A stretch of DNA of 64,000 bases, taken from assembly GCF_021378075.1 (NCBI RefSeq), contig NZ_JAJUOS010000001.1, forward strand, positions 1 to 64,000, written 5' to 3'. This document shows positions 27,315-38,223 of the stretch, piece after piece. Positions within the stretch are counted from its first letter, which is position 1, and every line of letters begins with the position of its first letter. The notes under the pieces were generated by a model. That model made no database searches and had not been told where the DNA came from. It saw only the letters and a list, made by a program, of their open reading frames with translations. The stretch comes from Rhodobacter flavimaris. GTDB taxonomy: Bacteria; Pseudomonadota; Alphaproteobacteria; Rhodobacterales; Rhodobacteraceae. A program made the position numbers and the translations under genes.

Positions 27315-27440
27315 ATGTCGAAGAAAGCAATCCTCGCCCTCGCTCTGGTCGCCTTCGCCGCTGCTTGCGCGCCGAAAACCGAGCCGGCACCTGCCGAGCC
27401 GGTTTCGACCGAGCCGACTTTCACCGGCAAGTACAAGTAA
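27315..27440 (+). CDS. Small lipoprotein, 41 residues
   Basis: The frame encodes MSKKAILALALVAFAAACAP followed by a Pro/Glu/Thr-rich tail ending in FTGKYK. The basic start, hydrophobic core and FAAAC lipobox are a full lipoprotein signal; only about 22 residues remain after lipidation at Cys18 or Cys19. AGGAG lies 6 bases before the ATG. It is too short for standard gene cut-offs. Position between pccB and pccA is shared with two other short envelope proteins. Function unknown. Confidence 0.8.
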   Translation: MSKKAILALALVAFAAACAPKTEPAPAEPVSTEPTFTGKYK

Positions 27441-27593
27441 GACGGTTGCGGGGCAGGGCGTCGCCCTGTCCCGGTTCCCCCGACAGGCCGCGGCGACAGA
27501 CCGTTTCCGCGTAGCCTATGCATCCTTCGTTGCCGTGACGACACGTTGGCGCTACCATCGAGCCAATAACAACCGGCTCGGGGAGGTGCCACC

Positions 27594-27941
27594 ATGCAAT
27601 ATTCATTCGTTCGCATTGCCGTCTTGGCTTGCGCAGCCGCTGGCGCGTTGGTCGCCTGTGCGCCGCCAGCGCCCGAGCCGATCCAGCCTGAGCCCGTCTT
27701 CTACGATAAATACGGCAATCCGACCGGCGGCGAATGCCGCCCAACTGGTGAGCGCGTCACCTCGGCATATCCGGCCTCGGTGCCCGATTGCCCGCCTCCG
27801 CCCTGCCCGCCGGGGCAAAGCTCGGTCGCATCGACGGCTTACAACCCGGTTATGTGTGTTCCCGATGATGACGGGAATCGTGAGCCTGACACTCCGGGGC
27901 GCGAGCCTAATAGTACGCCCGGTACGGCTGCAGGCGGTTGA
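27594..27941 (+). CDS. Putative lipoprotein, proline-rich
   Basis: A 115-residue protein with a lipoprotein signal (hydrophobic core and GALVAC lipobox, Cys at 22). The rest is rich in proline and has five further cysteines (GECRPTG, PDCPPPPCPPGQ, PVMCVPD), which could form disulfides. It ends in a Gly/Pro/Thr-rich tail. GGGAGG lies before the start. No function recognised. Confidence 0.8.
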   Translation: MQYSFVRIAVLACAAAGALVACAPPAPEPIQPEPVFYDKYGNPTGGECRPTGERVTSAYPASVPDCPPPPCPPGQSSVASTAYNPVMCVPDDDGNREPDTPGREPNSTPGTAAGG

Positions 27942-28016
27942 CCTCGAAGCCGTCCGCGCATTGCGGGCGGGCTGTGAAACGGGTTATCGGGTGTCCTTCG
28001 CACAGGAGGGCACCCA

Positions 28017-28409
28017 ATGCTGAAACACCGTGGATTTCCGGGGCGTCTGCCCGGGACAGATTTCCAATTCCTGATCCGCCGCGCGAACAAGAACGGCGCG
28101 ACCAAGATTATCCGCCGCGAGCGTTACAAGGACCGCGCGGCCGCTGATCGCCGCGCCGACGCGGGCTTTATGGCCGCGCTGTGGGCTCAGTTCGGCGAAG
28201 AAACCTTTGAGCGGGGCAATCTCGATGCTGGTCGTCTGAGCTGGCTGATCGGGCGCGAAGTCGTACCCGCCACCGATCCCTTCGATCCGTGCTCTTACGA
28301 GGCGCTGCTGCGCATCGATGTCAAAAAAGCTCAAGCCTCCTTCCCGGAAGTGTTCGAAGACCCCGAGGCCTTCGCGTGGGACGACGACGAGGAGGACGAT
28401 TGGGAATGA
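28017..28409 (+). CDS. Hypothetical cytoplasmic protein with basic head and acidic tail
   Basis: A 130-residue soluble protein. The first 55 residues are basic (NKNGATKIIRRERYKDRAAA) and the last 20 are strongly acidic (AWDDDEEDDWE). No signal peptide, membrane segment or known motif was seen. AGGAGG ends 7 bases before the ATG and codon use matches the neighbours, so I accept it as a gene. The charge split suggests a nucleic-acid- or protein-binding role, but this is speculative. Confidence 0.7.
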   Translation: MLKHRGFPGRLPGTDFQFLIRRANKNGATKIIRRERYKDRAAADRRADAGFMAALWAQFGEETFERGNLDAGRLSWLIGREVVPATDPFDPCSYEALLRIDVKKAQASFPEVFEDPEAFAWDDDEEDDWE

Positions 28410-28734
28410 TTCCGCGCGTCTCGCTGACCTATGGGCAACTTGTCGCCGATCGCGCCGCGATCGGGCGATTTGGCTTTGCCAATGAGGCTGGCGCGGCGCA
28501 GCATGGGGCAATGCGCACCGATGTTACCCTGCATACGGTTCGGCGCATTTTCCCTACCCCTTCCCTTTGTCTGCGGTCTGGCCGCCAGGTCAGACCGCTT
28601 CTTTCTTCGAAAGATCAGCGGTGTGCCGCCGATTTGACCGCCGCAGGGCGTGCAGATTGCGGTATTTGCTTTTCTTCGCGCGTGGCTGCGCTAGAATCAT
28701 GGGCAAACAAACCTGTGAATGGAGGCAGTACAAC
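28410..28734. other. 325-base stretch without a convincing gene; one hairpin
   Basis: Several frames are open here but none has a good ribosome binding site or family resemblance. GCGGTCTG (28573-28580) pairs with CAGACCGC (28591-28598) and is followed by TTCTTTCTT, a possible terminator for the upstream gene. The right end holds the leader of the small lipoprotein gene at 28735. Confidence 0.5.
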
Positions 28735-28935
28735 ATGCGCAAATATTCGGTTCTCGTCGCGGTTCTCGCCGTGTCCGTCCTCTCGGGCTGCTATGCAACC
28801 GAAGGGCAGCGCGCCCTTGGCGGTGCGGCCGCCGGTGCGCTCATCGCGGATGCGACTGACAACAACGTTGTCGCGGGCGCGGCGATCGGTGCTCTGGCTG
28901 GCACCTATTGCGACGACATGGGCGTCTGCCAGTAA
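28735..28935 (+). CDS. Small glycine-zipper lipoprotein
   Basis: A 66-residue protein with a lipoprotein signal (MRKYSVLVAVLAVSVLSGCY, Cys at 19) followed by repeated Gly/Ala motifs (LGGAAAGALIADATD, VAGAAIGALAG) typical of the glycine-zipper envelope proteins. It ends with two cysteines (YCDDMGVCQ). GGAGG precedes the ATG. Likely inserted in or attached to the outer membrane. A strong terminator separates it from pccA. Confidence 0.85.
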   Translation: MRKYSVLVAVLAVSVLSGCYATEGQRALGGAAAGALIADATDNNVVAGAAIGALAGTYCDDMGVCQ

Positions 28936-28996
28936 CACACTGAACATCAGCCTTGCGGCCGGGCAGATCCCGGCCCTGCAGGGTTATGCGTATCTG

Positions 28997-29038
28997 AATG
29001 CCATCGGGGATTCCCTCCCCGGTGGCATTTTTGTTTCC
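28997..29038 (+). terminator. Strong intrinsic terminator before pccA
   Basis: The stem 28997-29010 pairs with 29016-29029 over 14 bp (one G-U pair) around a 5-base loop, followed by TTTTTGTTT. It ends transcription of the small envelope genes 68 bases before the pccA ATG, so pccA most likely needs its own promoter or read-through. Confidence 0.9.
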
Positions 29039-29105
29039 ATCAATCGAACCAGCAATCACGAAGAGCGGGGCGGCCGATATCCGCACCCGAGGGGAAGGGA
29101 CTGAC

Positions 29106-31109
29106 ATGTTCAAGAAAATCCTGATCGCAAACCGCGGCGAGATCGCCTGCCGCGTCATCAAGTCGGCGCAGAAGATGGGGATCAAGACGGTCGCCGTCTA
29201 TTCCGACGCCGATGCGCATGCGCTGCACGTCAAGATGGCGGATGAGGCCGTCCATATCGGCCCGCCGCCCGCGAACCAGTCCTATATCGTGATCGACAAG
29301 ATCATGGACGCCATCCGCCAGACCGGCGCCGAGGCCGTCCACCCCGGCTACGGCTTCCTGTCCGAGAACATGAAGTTCGCCGGTGCGCTTGAAAAGGAAG
29401 GCGTTGTCTTCGTCGGCCCGCCGTCGCCCGCAATCGAGGCGATGGGCGACAAGATCACCTCGAAGAAGATTGCGCAGGAAGCCGGCGTTTCGACCGTGCC
29501 GGGCTATATGGGCCTGATCGCGGATGCCGAAGAGGCCGTGAAGATCTCGAACGAGATCGGCTATCCCGTCATGATCAAGGCCTCGGCTGGCGGCGGCGGC
29601 AAGGGCATGCGGATCGCCTGGAACGAGCAGGAGGCCCGCGAAGGCTTCGAGAGCTCGAAGAACGAGGCTGCGAACTCGTTCGGCGACGACCGTATCTTCA
29701 TCGAGAAATTCGTTACCCAACCGCGCCACATCGAGATCCAGGTGCTTGCCGACAAGCACGGCAACTGCGTCTACCTGCACGAGCGCGAATGCTCGATCCA
29801 GCGCCGTAACCAGAAGGTCATCGAAGAGGCACCGTCGCCCTTCCTCGACGAAGCCACCCGCAAAGCCATGGGCGAGCAGGCCTGCGCGCTGGCCAAGGCC
29901 GTGGGCTATACGTCGGCGGGCACGGTGGAATTCATCGTGGACGGCGAAAAGAACTTCTACTTCCTCGAGATGAACACCCGTCTGCAGGTGGAACACCCGG
30001 TCACCGAACTGATCACCGGCGTGGACCTTGTCGAGCAGATGATCCGCGTCGCCAATGGCGAGCCGCTGCCCTTCAAGCAGGAAGACCTCAAGATCAACGG
30101 CTGGGCGATTGAATCGCGTCTTTACGCCGAAGATCCCTACCGCAACTTCCTACCCTCGATCGGCCGCCTGACCAAGTATCAGCCGCCGGTCGAAGGCCCG
30201 ACCTCGCGCGGCGGGATCGTGCGCAACGATACCGGCGTCTATGAGGGCGGCGAGATCTCGATGTATTACGACCCGATGATCGCCAAGCTCTGCACTTGGG
30301 CGCCGACCCGCGCCGAGGCCATCGAGGAGATGCGTCTGGCGCTGGATACCTTCGAGGTCGAGGGCATCGGCCACAACCTGCCCTTCGTGGGCGCGGTGAT
30401 GGACCATGACCGCTTCATCAAGGGCAACATAACCACCGCCTTCATCGCCGAGGAATACCCCGAGGGCTTTCAGGGCGTCGAGCTGGACGAGGAAGTCCTG
30501 CGCGATGTCGCCGCTGCCGCCGCCGCGATGAACCGCGTCTCGGAGATCCGCCAGTCGCGCATCTCTGGCACGCTTGGCAACCACGAGCGTCACGTCGGCA
30601 ACGAATGGGTCGTGAGCCTGCAGGGCAAGGAATACCCGCTGCATATCGACGCCGACCGCGATGGTTCCACCGTCATCTTCAAGGATGGCGGCAAGAAGCG
30701 CGTGTCGTCCGACTGGACGCCGGGCAAGTCGCTGGCGGTTCTCGATGTTGCGGGTGAGCCGCTGGTGCTCAAGGTCGGGCTGATCCCGATGGGCTTCCGC
30801 ATCCGTGTGCGCGGTGCCGACCTGAAGGTGCATGTGCGCACCCCGCGTCAGCACGAACTCGCGCTGCTGATGCCCGAGAAGCTGCCGCCGGATACCTCGA
30901 AGTTCCTGCTCTGCCCGATGCCCGGCCTGGTCGTCAAGATCTCGGTCGAGGAGGGTCAGGAGGTTCAGGAAGGTCAGGCGCTGGCCACCGTCGAGGCGAT
31001 GAAGATGGAAAACATCCTGCGCGCCGAGCGTAAGGGCGTCGTCAAGAAGATCAACGCGGCTGCGGGCGCTTCGCTCAAGGTTGACGACGTGATCATGGAG
31101 TTCGAATGA
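29106..31109 (+). CDS. pccA: Propionyl-CoA carboxylase alpha subunit (biotin carboxylase/BCCP)
   Basis: A 667-residue biotin enzyme subunit. The N-terminal biotin carboxylase part (about 1-445) begins MFKKILIANRGEIACRVIKS and has the ATP-grasp loop GGGGKGMR near 163-170; a BT linker domain follows, and the C-terminal biotinyl domain carries VEAMKMENIL with the biotinylated lysine near 633. It carboxylates biotin for PccB. The ATG at 29106 has GGGAAGGGAC upstream. The next gene starts one base after its stop. Confidence 0.96.
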   Translation: MFKKILIANRGEIACRVIKSAQKMGIKTVAVYSDADAHALHVKMADEAVHIGPPPANQSYIVIDKIMDAIRQTGAEAVHPGYGFLSENMKFAGALEKEGVVFVGPPSPAIEAMGDKITSKKIAQEAGVSTVPGYMGLIADAEEAVKISNEIGYPVMIKASAGGGGKGMRIAWNEQEAREGFESSKNEAANSFGDDRIFIEKFVTQPRHIEIQVLADKHGNCVYLHERECSIQRRNQKVIEEAPSPFLDEATRKAMGEQACALAKAVGYTSAGTVEFIVDGEKNFYFLEMNTRLQVEHPVTELITGVDLVEQMIRVANGEPLPFKQEDLKINGWAIESRLYAEDPYRNFLPSIGRLTKYQPPVEGPTSRGGIVRNDTGVYEGGEISMYYDPMIAKLCTWAPTRAEAIEEMRLALDTFEVEGIGHNLPFVGAVMDHDRFIKGNITTAFIAEEYPEGFQGVELDEEVLRDVAAAAAAMNRVSEIRQSRISGTLGNHERHVGNEWVVSLQGKEYPLHIDADRDGSTVIFKDGGKKRVSSDWTPGKSLAVLDVAGEPLVLKVGLIPMGFRIRVRGADLKVHVRTPRQHELALLMPEKLPPDTSKFLLCPMPGLVVKISVEEGQEVQEGQALATVEAMKMENILRAERKGVVKKINAAAGASLKVDDVIMEFE

Positions 31110-31110
31110 G

Positions 31111-32673
31111 ATGACGCTTTCGCCGGCCCGCGAAAACGCTCTCGGCTGTGCCGCGCTTTCTGCCATTGTTTCATTGGCGGCGTTCGCGGGGTTGCAGCTG
31201 TGGGCCGCGGCGCTGGCGGGTGTCTTCGAATATCCGCTGGATGACGTCTACATCCACATGGCCATGGCCGAGGGCATTGCCTCGGGCACCTATGGCGTCA
31301 ATCCGGGCGAGGCCTCTTCGGCGGCCTCGTCCATCCTTTACCCGCTGCTGCTGGTGCCCTTTGCTGGGACCGAGATGCAGCGCTGGATGCCGCTGTTCTG
31401 GAACATCGTCGGTGTCGTTGCGGTGGGCGCGCTGTGGGGGCTGGTGGTTGCGCGTGCGAACCTGTCGCGAGTCGCGGCGGTCTTGCTGGCGATCGTCGGG
31501 CCGCTGGCGCTGAACGTGCCGGGTGTCGCCTTCGCGGGGATGGAGCACAGCCTGCACGCGGCCTTCGCGCTGTCCTGCCTACTGGGCCTGTGGATTTTCG
31601 TGCAGGAAGACCGAATCTCGGCGCTGCTCGTGATCGGGGTGATCGGCGCACCGCTGATGCGGCTTGAGGGGCTGGCCCTGTCGGGGGCGGCCTGCGGCGT
31701 GTTGCTGCTGCGTGGCCGGCTCGCTGCCGCGCTTGGGCTTGGGCTGGCAGCAATTCTGCCAGTGCTGGCCTTCATGGGTTTCCTTGTGTCCTTGGGGCTG
31801 GAGCCGCTGCCCGGTTCCATCATCGCAAAGACACAACTGACCACGGGCAATGGACCGGAACTGCCAGGCTTCGTGCGCGCGATCATCGAGAATATCCGCA
31901 AGACGCCGGGGCAGATCCTTCTGGCCCTGAGCTTTTTCACGGTGCTAATCGCGCTTGCTGTTCAGAACCTGCGCCGCGAGCGGCTGTATCTGGTGTTCTG
32001 GGCTATCGGTCTGGCGGGGATCGCGCATTTCCTCGGCGGCCGAATTGGCTGGATGAACCGCTACGAGCATTACATCTTGCTGGTTCTGGTCGGCGGCCTT
32101 GTATTGGCATTGTCCTATATGGGGCCGGTGTGGAAGGGTGTGACAGCTGCCGCACTTGCGCTCTCGCTTGGTGTTTTGGGCGCTACCTATGCAAACTCCA
32201 TGGCGAAACGCTCGATCTGGGGGCCGCGTGCGATCCATTTGCAGCAGGCGCAGATGGCTCGTTTTGCCAAAGACTATGTGCAGGGGCCGGTCGGGGTGAA
32301 TGACCTGGGCTGGGTGACCTGGCAAAACGATCAGTATGTATTTGATTTCTATGGACTCGGATCGCCGTCTGCGTTGGCCGAGCGGCTGCGACCCGGTGGG
32401 CCTCAGCCCGGCTGGGGCGGGCCGCTGGTGGCGCAGCACGGCGTCAGCCTTGTGATGATCTATGACAGCTGGTTTGCCGATGCTGTTGCGCCGGAATGGC
32501 AGCGGTTGGGAGAGCTGACCATGGACAATCCGCGTGGCACGGTGGCCGATTGGCGCGTGGCCTTTTATGCCACGGCGCCCGAATACGTGCCGGGCCTGCG
32601 TGAAAAACTAAATGCCTTTGCGCAGACGCTGCCCGCCGACGCCCATTTCACACTGGCGGAGGCGACGCAATGA
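31111..32673 (+). CDS. Multi-pass membrane protein, GT-C glycosyltransferase-like
   Basis: A 520-residue protein with about ten hydrophobic segments and a C-terminal soluble part from about 370. The first outer loop has DDVYIHMAMAEGIASGTYG and NPGEASSAASSILYP, which look like the Asp-containing loop and following region of GT-C fold transferases that use lipid-linked sugars. No family name can be given with confidence. It begins one base after pccA, so it is coupled to it in expression; no metabolic link is evident. Confidence 0.7.
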   Translation: MTLSPARENALGCAALSAIVSLAAFAGLQLWAAALAGVFEYPLDDVYIHMAMAEGIASGTYGVNPGEASSAASSILYPLLLVPFAGTEMQRWMPLFWNIVGVVAVGALWGLVVARANLSRVAAVLLAIVGPLALNVPGVAFAGMEHSLHAAFALSCLLGLWIFVQEDRISALLVIGVIGAPLMRLEGLALSGAACGVLLLRGRLAAALGLGLAAILPVLAFMGFLVSLGLEPLPGSIIAKTQLTTGNGPELPGFVRAIIENIRKTPGQILLALSFFTVLIALAVQNLRRERLYLVFWAIGLAGIAHFLGGRIGWMNRYEHYILLVLVGGLVLALSYMGPVWKGVTAAALALSLGVLGATYANSMAKRSIWGPRAIHLQQAQMARFAKDYVQGPVGVNDLGWVTWQNDQYVFDFYGLGSPSALAERLRPGGPQPGWGGPLVAQHGVSLVMIYDSWFADAVAPEWQRLGELTMDNPRGTVADWRVAFYATAPEYVPGLREKLNAFAQTLPADAHFTLAEATQ

Positions 32674-32680
32674 TGGTGGC

Positions 32681-33148
32681 TTATCGTGTTGCCCCGTTGC
32701 GGATTTCTTCGCGCCGGATCGGCATCTTGTCGATCGCGCGCATGATCTCGCGCCCGTCCCAGGGCAGGGGTTTGCGGATCGAAACCTGTCCGTCCTTGGT
32801 CATCAGCACCAGCGAGAAGCCGCGCGGGCGCAGCTTGCGGCGGATATCGGACGCCGGGGTGGGCGTTGTGTCGGTGATCACCACCACATCGCGCGCGGCC
32901 AGTTCGGGCCAGCGCGCTTCGATAAGCCGCAGCTGCTCGGTGAAGGCCGGGTCGTTGGGGCTGTCGGCAAACACTACCACCGGGCGTTTTTGCCAGACAT
33001 ATGCGGCCAAGTCGGCCTCAGCCCCGTCTACCGGGGCGAAGGCCTCGACAGCAGCGGTCGCGGGGCTTTCCTGCGCGCTCAACGGCGCTATCAGCGCGGC
33101 CAACAGCGCGAAAAACAATGCGAATCCAAGGGTTCTGGGTGCTGACAT
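32681..33148 (-). CDS. DUF4174 domain exported protein
   Basis: A 155-residue protein with a signal peptide (hydrophobic residues 9-25, ending LSAQE) and a thioredoxin-like DUF4174 domain, seen in KRPVVVFADSPNDPAFTEQL and FSLVLMTKDGQVSIRKPLPW. The thioredoxin CXXC is absent, so a redox role is doubtful. AAGGAGGG precedes the ATG at 33148; the frame open upstream is ignored. It faces the GT-C-like gene with a 7-base gap. Confidence 0.85.
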   Translation of the reverse strand: MSAPRTLGFALFFALLAALIAPLSAQESPATAAVEAFAPVDGAEADLAAYVWQKRPVVVFADSPNDPAFTEQLRLIEARWPELAARDVVVITDTTPTPASDIRRKLRPRGFSLVLMTKDGQVSIRKPLPWDGREIMRAIDKMPIRREEIRNGATR

Positions 33149-33351
33149 TACGGCCCTCCTTGGTTGGAATATAGGCGGCGCGGGGCTGGGGTTCCATGGT
33201 GCGCGGACCGCCGGGAAAGGATTTTCGCTCGAACCGGGCGAATGAAGACGGGAGTTTGCCTGGCGGGGGCTAGATCCGCCGGGTGGGGATGAAAGGCACG
33301 CAACAGCGCCGGGGCAGCCCGGAGGCGGCGACACAGAAGAGGGATTGTTCC

Positions 33352-35481
<2,130 letters not shown>

Positions 35482-35487
35482 GGGAAG

Positions 35488-35545
35488 CCGGGGGCGCTGC
35501 CCCCGGACCCCCGGGATATTTGGGCCAAATTGAAGGGGCAGGGGA
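35488..35545 (+). repeat. Dispersed GC-rich intergenic element, copy 4
   Basis: CCGGGGGC-GCT-GCCCCCGG (35488-35506) forms an 8 bp stem 6 bases after the mutase stop; ACCCCCGGGATATTTGGGCC and a purine-rich end (AAATTGAAGGGGCAGG) follow. This is the cleanest copy of the family. Confidence 0.8.
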
Positions 35546-35601
35546 GACCTTGCCCTTTTTCTTTTGCGGGCGCAGTGTCGCGCGGAAATCAGGAGAGTCC
35601 C

Positions 35602-36090
35602 ATGATCATCCGCCCCGCGACGCCCGCCGATTACGACGCGATCCTTGCGTTCTGGAACCCGGTGATCCGGGACACCACGGTGACGTTTTCGAGCGAGGAG
35701 AAGACGGGCGACAGTCTGGGCGCGATGATTGCCGCGCGCCGCGACGCGGGGCAGGAGTTCTTGTTGGCCGAGGAGGCGGGGCAGGTTCTGGGTTTCGTCA
35801 CCTATGGGCAGTTTCGGGGCGGGAACGGCTATCGGCACGCGATGGAGCACACGATCATCTTGGCGCCCGAGGCGCGCGGGCGCGGTGCCGGGAGGGCATT
35901 GATGGATGCGCTTGAGGCCCATGCGCGGGCGGGTGGCGTACATATCATGATGGGCGGGATATCGGCCGAGAATGCCGCCGGGGTCGCCTTTCATGCGGCT
36001 GTCGGTTATGTTGAGGTAGGCCGCGTGCGCGAGGCGGGGCGGAAATTCGACCGCTGGATCGACCTTGTTCTGATGCAAAAGATCCTGTGA
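35602..36090 (+). CDS. GNAT-family N-acetyltransferase
   Basis: A 162-residue acetyltransferase similar to phosphinothricin/methionine sulfoximine acetyltransferases (MIIRPATPADYDAI at the start, acetyl-CoA loop RGRGAGRALMDALEAHA near 95-110, GFHRAVGYxEVGR-like end HAAVGYVEVGRVREAGRKFD). The natural substrate is probably a small amine or amino acid. The ATG at 35602 follows AGGAG; a longer frame exists but runs into the repeat. Start of a four-gene plus-strand run. Confidence 0.9.
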   Translation: MIIRPATPADYDAILAFWNPVIRDTTVTFSSEEKTGDSLGAMIAARRDAGQEFLLAEEAGQVLGFVTYGQFRGGNGYRHAMEHTIILAPEARGRGAGRALMDALEAHARAGGVHIMMGGISAENAAGVAFHAAVGYVEVGRVREAGRKFDRWIDLVLMQKIL

Positions 36091-36107
36091 CGCGATAAGG
36101 TTAGCCC

Positions 36108-36806
36108 ATGGACAAGCCGGTTTCCCTTTGGTCCCGTATCGGGCAGGCACTTGCCGCGTTGGCGCGGGGTGAGGGGCTGGCGGCTGTCTTCGATCATCTG
36201 CGCGCGCCGCCGGAACGTTCGGTTGCCTTTACCATTGCCGTGATTGCGCTTGGCGCCAAGATGGCCAAGGCCGACGGTCAGGTAACGCGCGACGAGGTGG
36301 CAGCCTTTCGGCGCGTCTTTCAGATCCCGCCGGACGAAGAGGATAACGCCGCGCGGGTCTTTAACCTTGCGCGCACCGATGTGGCCGGGTTCGACGCCTA
36401 TGCGCGCAAGATCGCGGCGATGTTCGGGCAGGGCAGCGATGTCCTGAAGGACCTGCTTGAGGGGCTGTTCGTGATCGCGCTGGCGGATGGCGATTACCAC
36501 GAGGCCGAGGATGCCTTCCTTGAGGAGGTCGCGCGGATCTTCGGGCTTGAGGATTGCTGTTTCCGTTCGATCCGGGCGAGCTTCGTGCCCGATGCGATCC
36601 CGGATCCCTGGACGGTGCTGGAACTGCCGCCTGGAACGCCAATGCCGGACGTGCGCGCGCGCTGGCGCGAGCTGGTGCGCGAGGCCCATCCCGACCGCGC
36701 CATCGCCCGTGGCCTGCCGCCCGAGGCGGTGCGTCTGGCCGAGGCGCGCACCATCGCCCTCAACCGCGCCTGGGAGGAGTTGCGGCAGGGCGCGGAGGCA
36801 GGCTGA
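36108..36806 (+). CDS. DjlA-like protein: TerB domain plus C-terminal J domain
   Basis: A 232-residue protein with a TerB-like helical domain (about 35-155, acidic; GAKMAKADGQVTRDEVAAFR is the metal-binding-type first repeat) and a J domain at about 165-232 with the HPD motif in REAHPDR. It is related to DjlA cochaperones, which stimulate DnaK, but without an obvious membrane anchor. Its stop overlaps the start of the nuclease gene by one base (TGATG), so they are coupled. Confidence 0.87.
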   Translation: MDKPVSLWSRIGQALAALARGEGLAAVFDHLRAPPERSVAFTIAVIALGAKMAKADGQVTRDEVAAFRRVFQIPPDEEDNAARVFNLARTDVAGFDAYARKIAAMFGQGSDVLKDLLEGLFVIALADGDYHEAEDAFLEEVARIFGLEDCCFRSIRASFVPDAIPDPWTVLELPPGTPMPDVRARWRELVREAHPDRAIARGLPPEAVRLAEARTIALNRAWEELRQGAEAG

Positions 36807-37819
36807 TGCGGATCGCCACCTATAACGTCGAGTGGTTCAACGAGCTTTTCGACCGGCGGGGGCGGATTCTGGACGATGGCGAATGGTCCTCGCGTTATCA
36901 GGTCACGCGGGCGCAGCAGCTTGGCGCGCTTGGGATCGTTTTCACGGCGGTCGATCCCGATGTGATCCTTGTGGTCGAGGCGCCGGACGAGAACTCGCGC
37001 CGCAAGACCGCCGCGATGCTGGAAAGCTTTGCCGAGTATTTCGGGTTGCGCCAGCGCCGGGCTCTGATTGGCTATGCCAATGATACGCAACAGGAAATCG
37101 CACTGATGTATGACCCGGACGTGCTGCGCGCCCGGCATGATCCGCGCGGTGGCGAAGGGCAGAGCCCGCGCTTTGATCAGAGCCTGCGCATTGATCTGGA
37201 TATCGACGCGACGCTGGACACGGTGACCTTCTCGAAGCCGCCGTTGGAGGTGGAGTTGGAGACCCGCGAGGGCCGTTTGCTGCGGCTGATCGGCGTGCAC
37301 ATCAAGTCGAAGGCGCCGCGCGGGGCGAACTCGCCCGATGCCGAGAACCGCATCGCGATCGAGAACCGCCGCAAGCAGCTGGCACAATGCATCTGGCTGC
37401 GCCAGCGCGTGGATGAGCATCTGGACGCCGGCGACAGCCTGATTGTGCTGGGGGATTTCAACGACGGTCCGGGGCTGGACGAGTACGAACGGCTCTTCGG
37501 GCGCTCGGGGCTGGAGATCGTGCTGGGGCATGGCGGGCCGCCGATGCGGCAGATGCACGATCCCCATGCGCGGCTGCATCGCGGCCATGCGACGATGGCG
37601 GCGCCTGCCTCGGCCCGGTTCTATGACCCTGAAAACAAGCAGTATTTCTCGGCGATGCTGGATTACATCATGATCTCGCCCGATCTGTGCGTGGCTCAGC
37701 CCAAATGGCGCATCTGGCATCCGTTCGACGACCCTGCCTGCTATCGCACGCCCGAGTTGCGCGAGGCTTTGCTACAAGCCTCGGACCACTTCCCGGTCAG
37801 TATGGATATTTCGCTTTGA
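36806..37819 (+). CDS. Endonuclease/exonuclease/phosphatase-family hydrolase
   Basis: A 337-residue EEP-fold protein. Motifs are in order: ATYNVEWFNELF at 4-15, EAPDEN near 53, GVHIKSKAPRG near 160, VLGDFNDGPG near 213, and the terminal SDHFPVSMDI. These provide the metal-binding and catalytic residues. Substrate could be nucleic acid or a phospholipid/phosphoester. The ATG overlaps the previous stop by one base. No signal peptide, so cytoplasmic. Confidence 0.88.
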   Translation: MRIATYNVEWFNELFDRRGRILDDGEWSSRYQVTRAQQLGALGIVFTAVDPDVILVVEAPDENSRRKTAAMLESFAEYFGLRQRRALIGYANDTQQEIALMYDPDVLRARHDPRGGEGQSPRFDQSLRIDLDIDATLDTVTFSKPPLEVELETREGRLLRLIGVHIKSKAPRGANSPDAENRIAIENRRKQLAQCIWLRQRVDEHLDAGDSLIVLGDFNDGPGLDEYERLFGRSGLEIVLGHGGPPMRQMHDPHARLHRGHATMAAPASARFYDPENKQYFSAMLDYIMISPDLCVAQPKWRIWHPFDDPACYRTPELREALLQASDHFPVSMDISL

Positions 37820-37836
37820 GCCCTTATATTGGGGCC

Positions 37837-38223
37837 ATGAAACAGCTTCTTGCCCCGCTTCTGGTTGTTGCCATGCTCACCACTCCGGCCGTCGCGCAGG
37901 AGACGGAGGAAGGCGCCGATGCAGGCGATCTGGACGAAGGGTTCAGCCTGCTTGAAGAGGGCGCGAAACTGATCTTTCGCGGCATCATGGAAGAGGTCGG
38001 CCCGAGCCTGGACGAGATGCAGCAGGGTCTGGACGAGGCTGGCAGTAAACTTGGCCCCGCGTTGTCGCAGCTTATGGCGTTGGTCGACGATGTGAAGAAC
38101 TACGAAGCGCCCGAGCGGCTGCCCAACGGCGACGTGATTATCCGTCGCAAGCCGGACGCACCGCCGCCACCGCCGCTGATGCAGCCCGAGGCCGAACCGG
38201 CTCCCGACGAGATCGAGCTTTAA
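37837..38223 (+). CDS. Small exported protein of unknown function
   Basis: A 128-residue protein with a clean signal peptide (MKQLLAPLLVVAMLTTPAVA, cleavage before QE). The mature part is acidic and helical (GFSLLEEGAKLIFRGIMEEV) and ends in a Pro-rich segment with PPPPPLMQPEAEP. Homologues in Rhodobacterales are sometimes labelled AAA+ ATPase, but there is no P-loop here and that label is wrong. It lies 17 bases after the nuclease gene. Its stop overlaps the ppx stop through TTAA at 38220-38223. Confidence 0.8.
   Translation: MKQLLAPLLVVAMLTTPAVAQETEEGADAGDLDEGFSLLEEGAKLIFRGIMEEVGPSLDEMQQGLDEAGSKLGPALSQLMALVDDVKNYEAPERLPNGDVIIRRKPDAPPPPPLMQPEAEPAPDEIEL

Noticed and set aside
28406..28734. 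Frame starting with ATGA overlap at the end of the acidic-tail protein gene
   Set aside because: The overlap looks attractive, but the frame has poor third-position bias, runs through the hairpin at 28573, and overlaps the start of the next clear gene.
32670..33245. Plus-strand open frame of 191 codons opposite the DUF4174 gene
   Set aside because: It is antisense to a gene with a signal peptide, a ribosome binding site and a family match. Long shadow frames are expected in this GC-rich DNA.
37837..38223. AAA+ ATPase label for the small exported protein
   Set aside because: No Walker A or B motif is present; the protein is only 128 residues long with a signal peptide.
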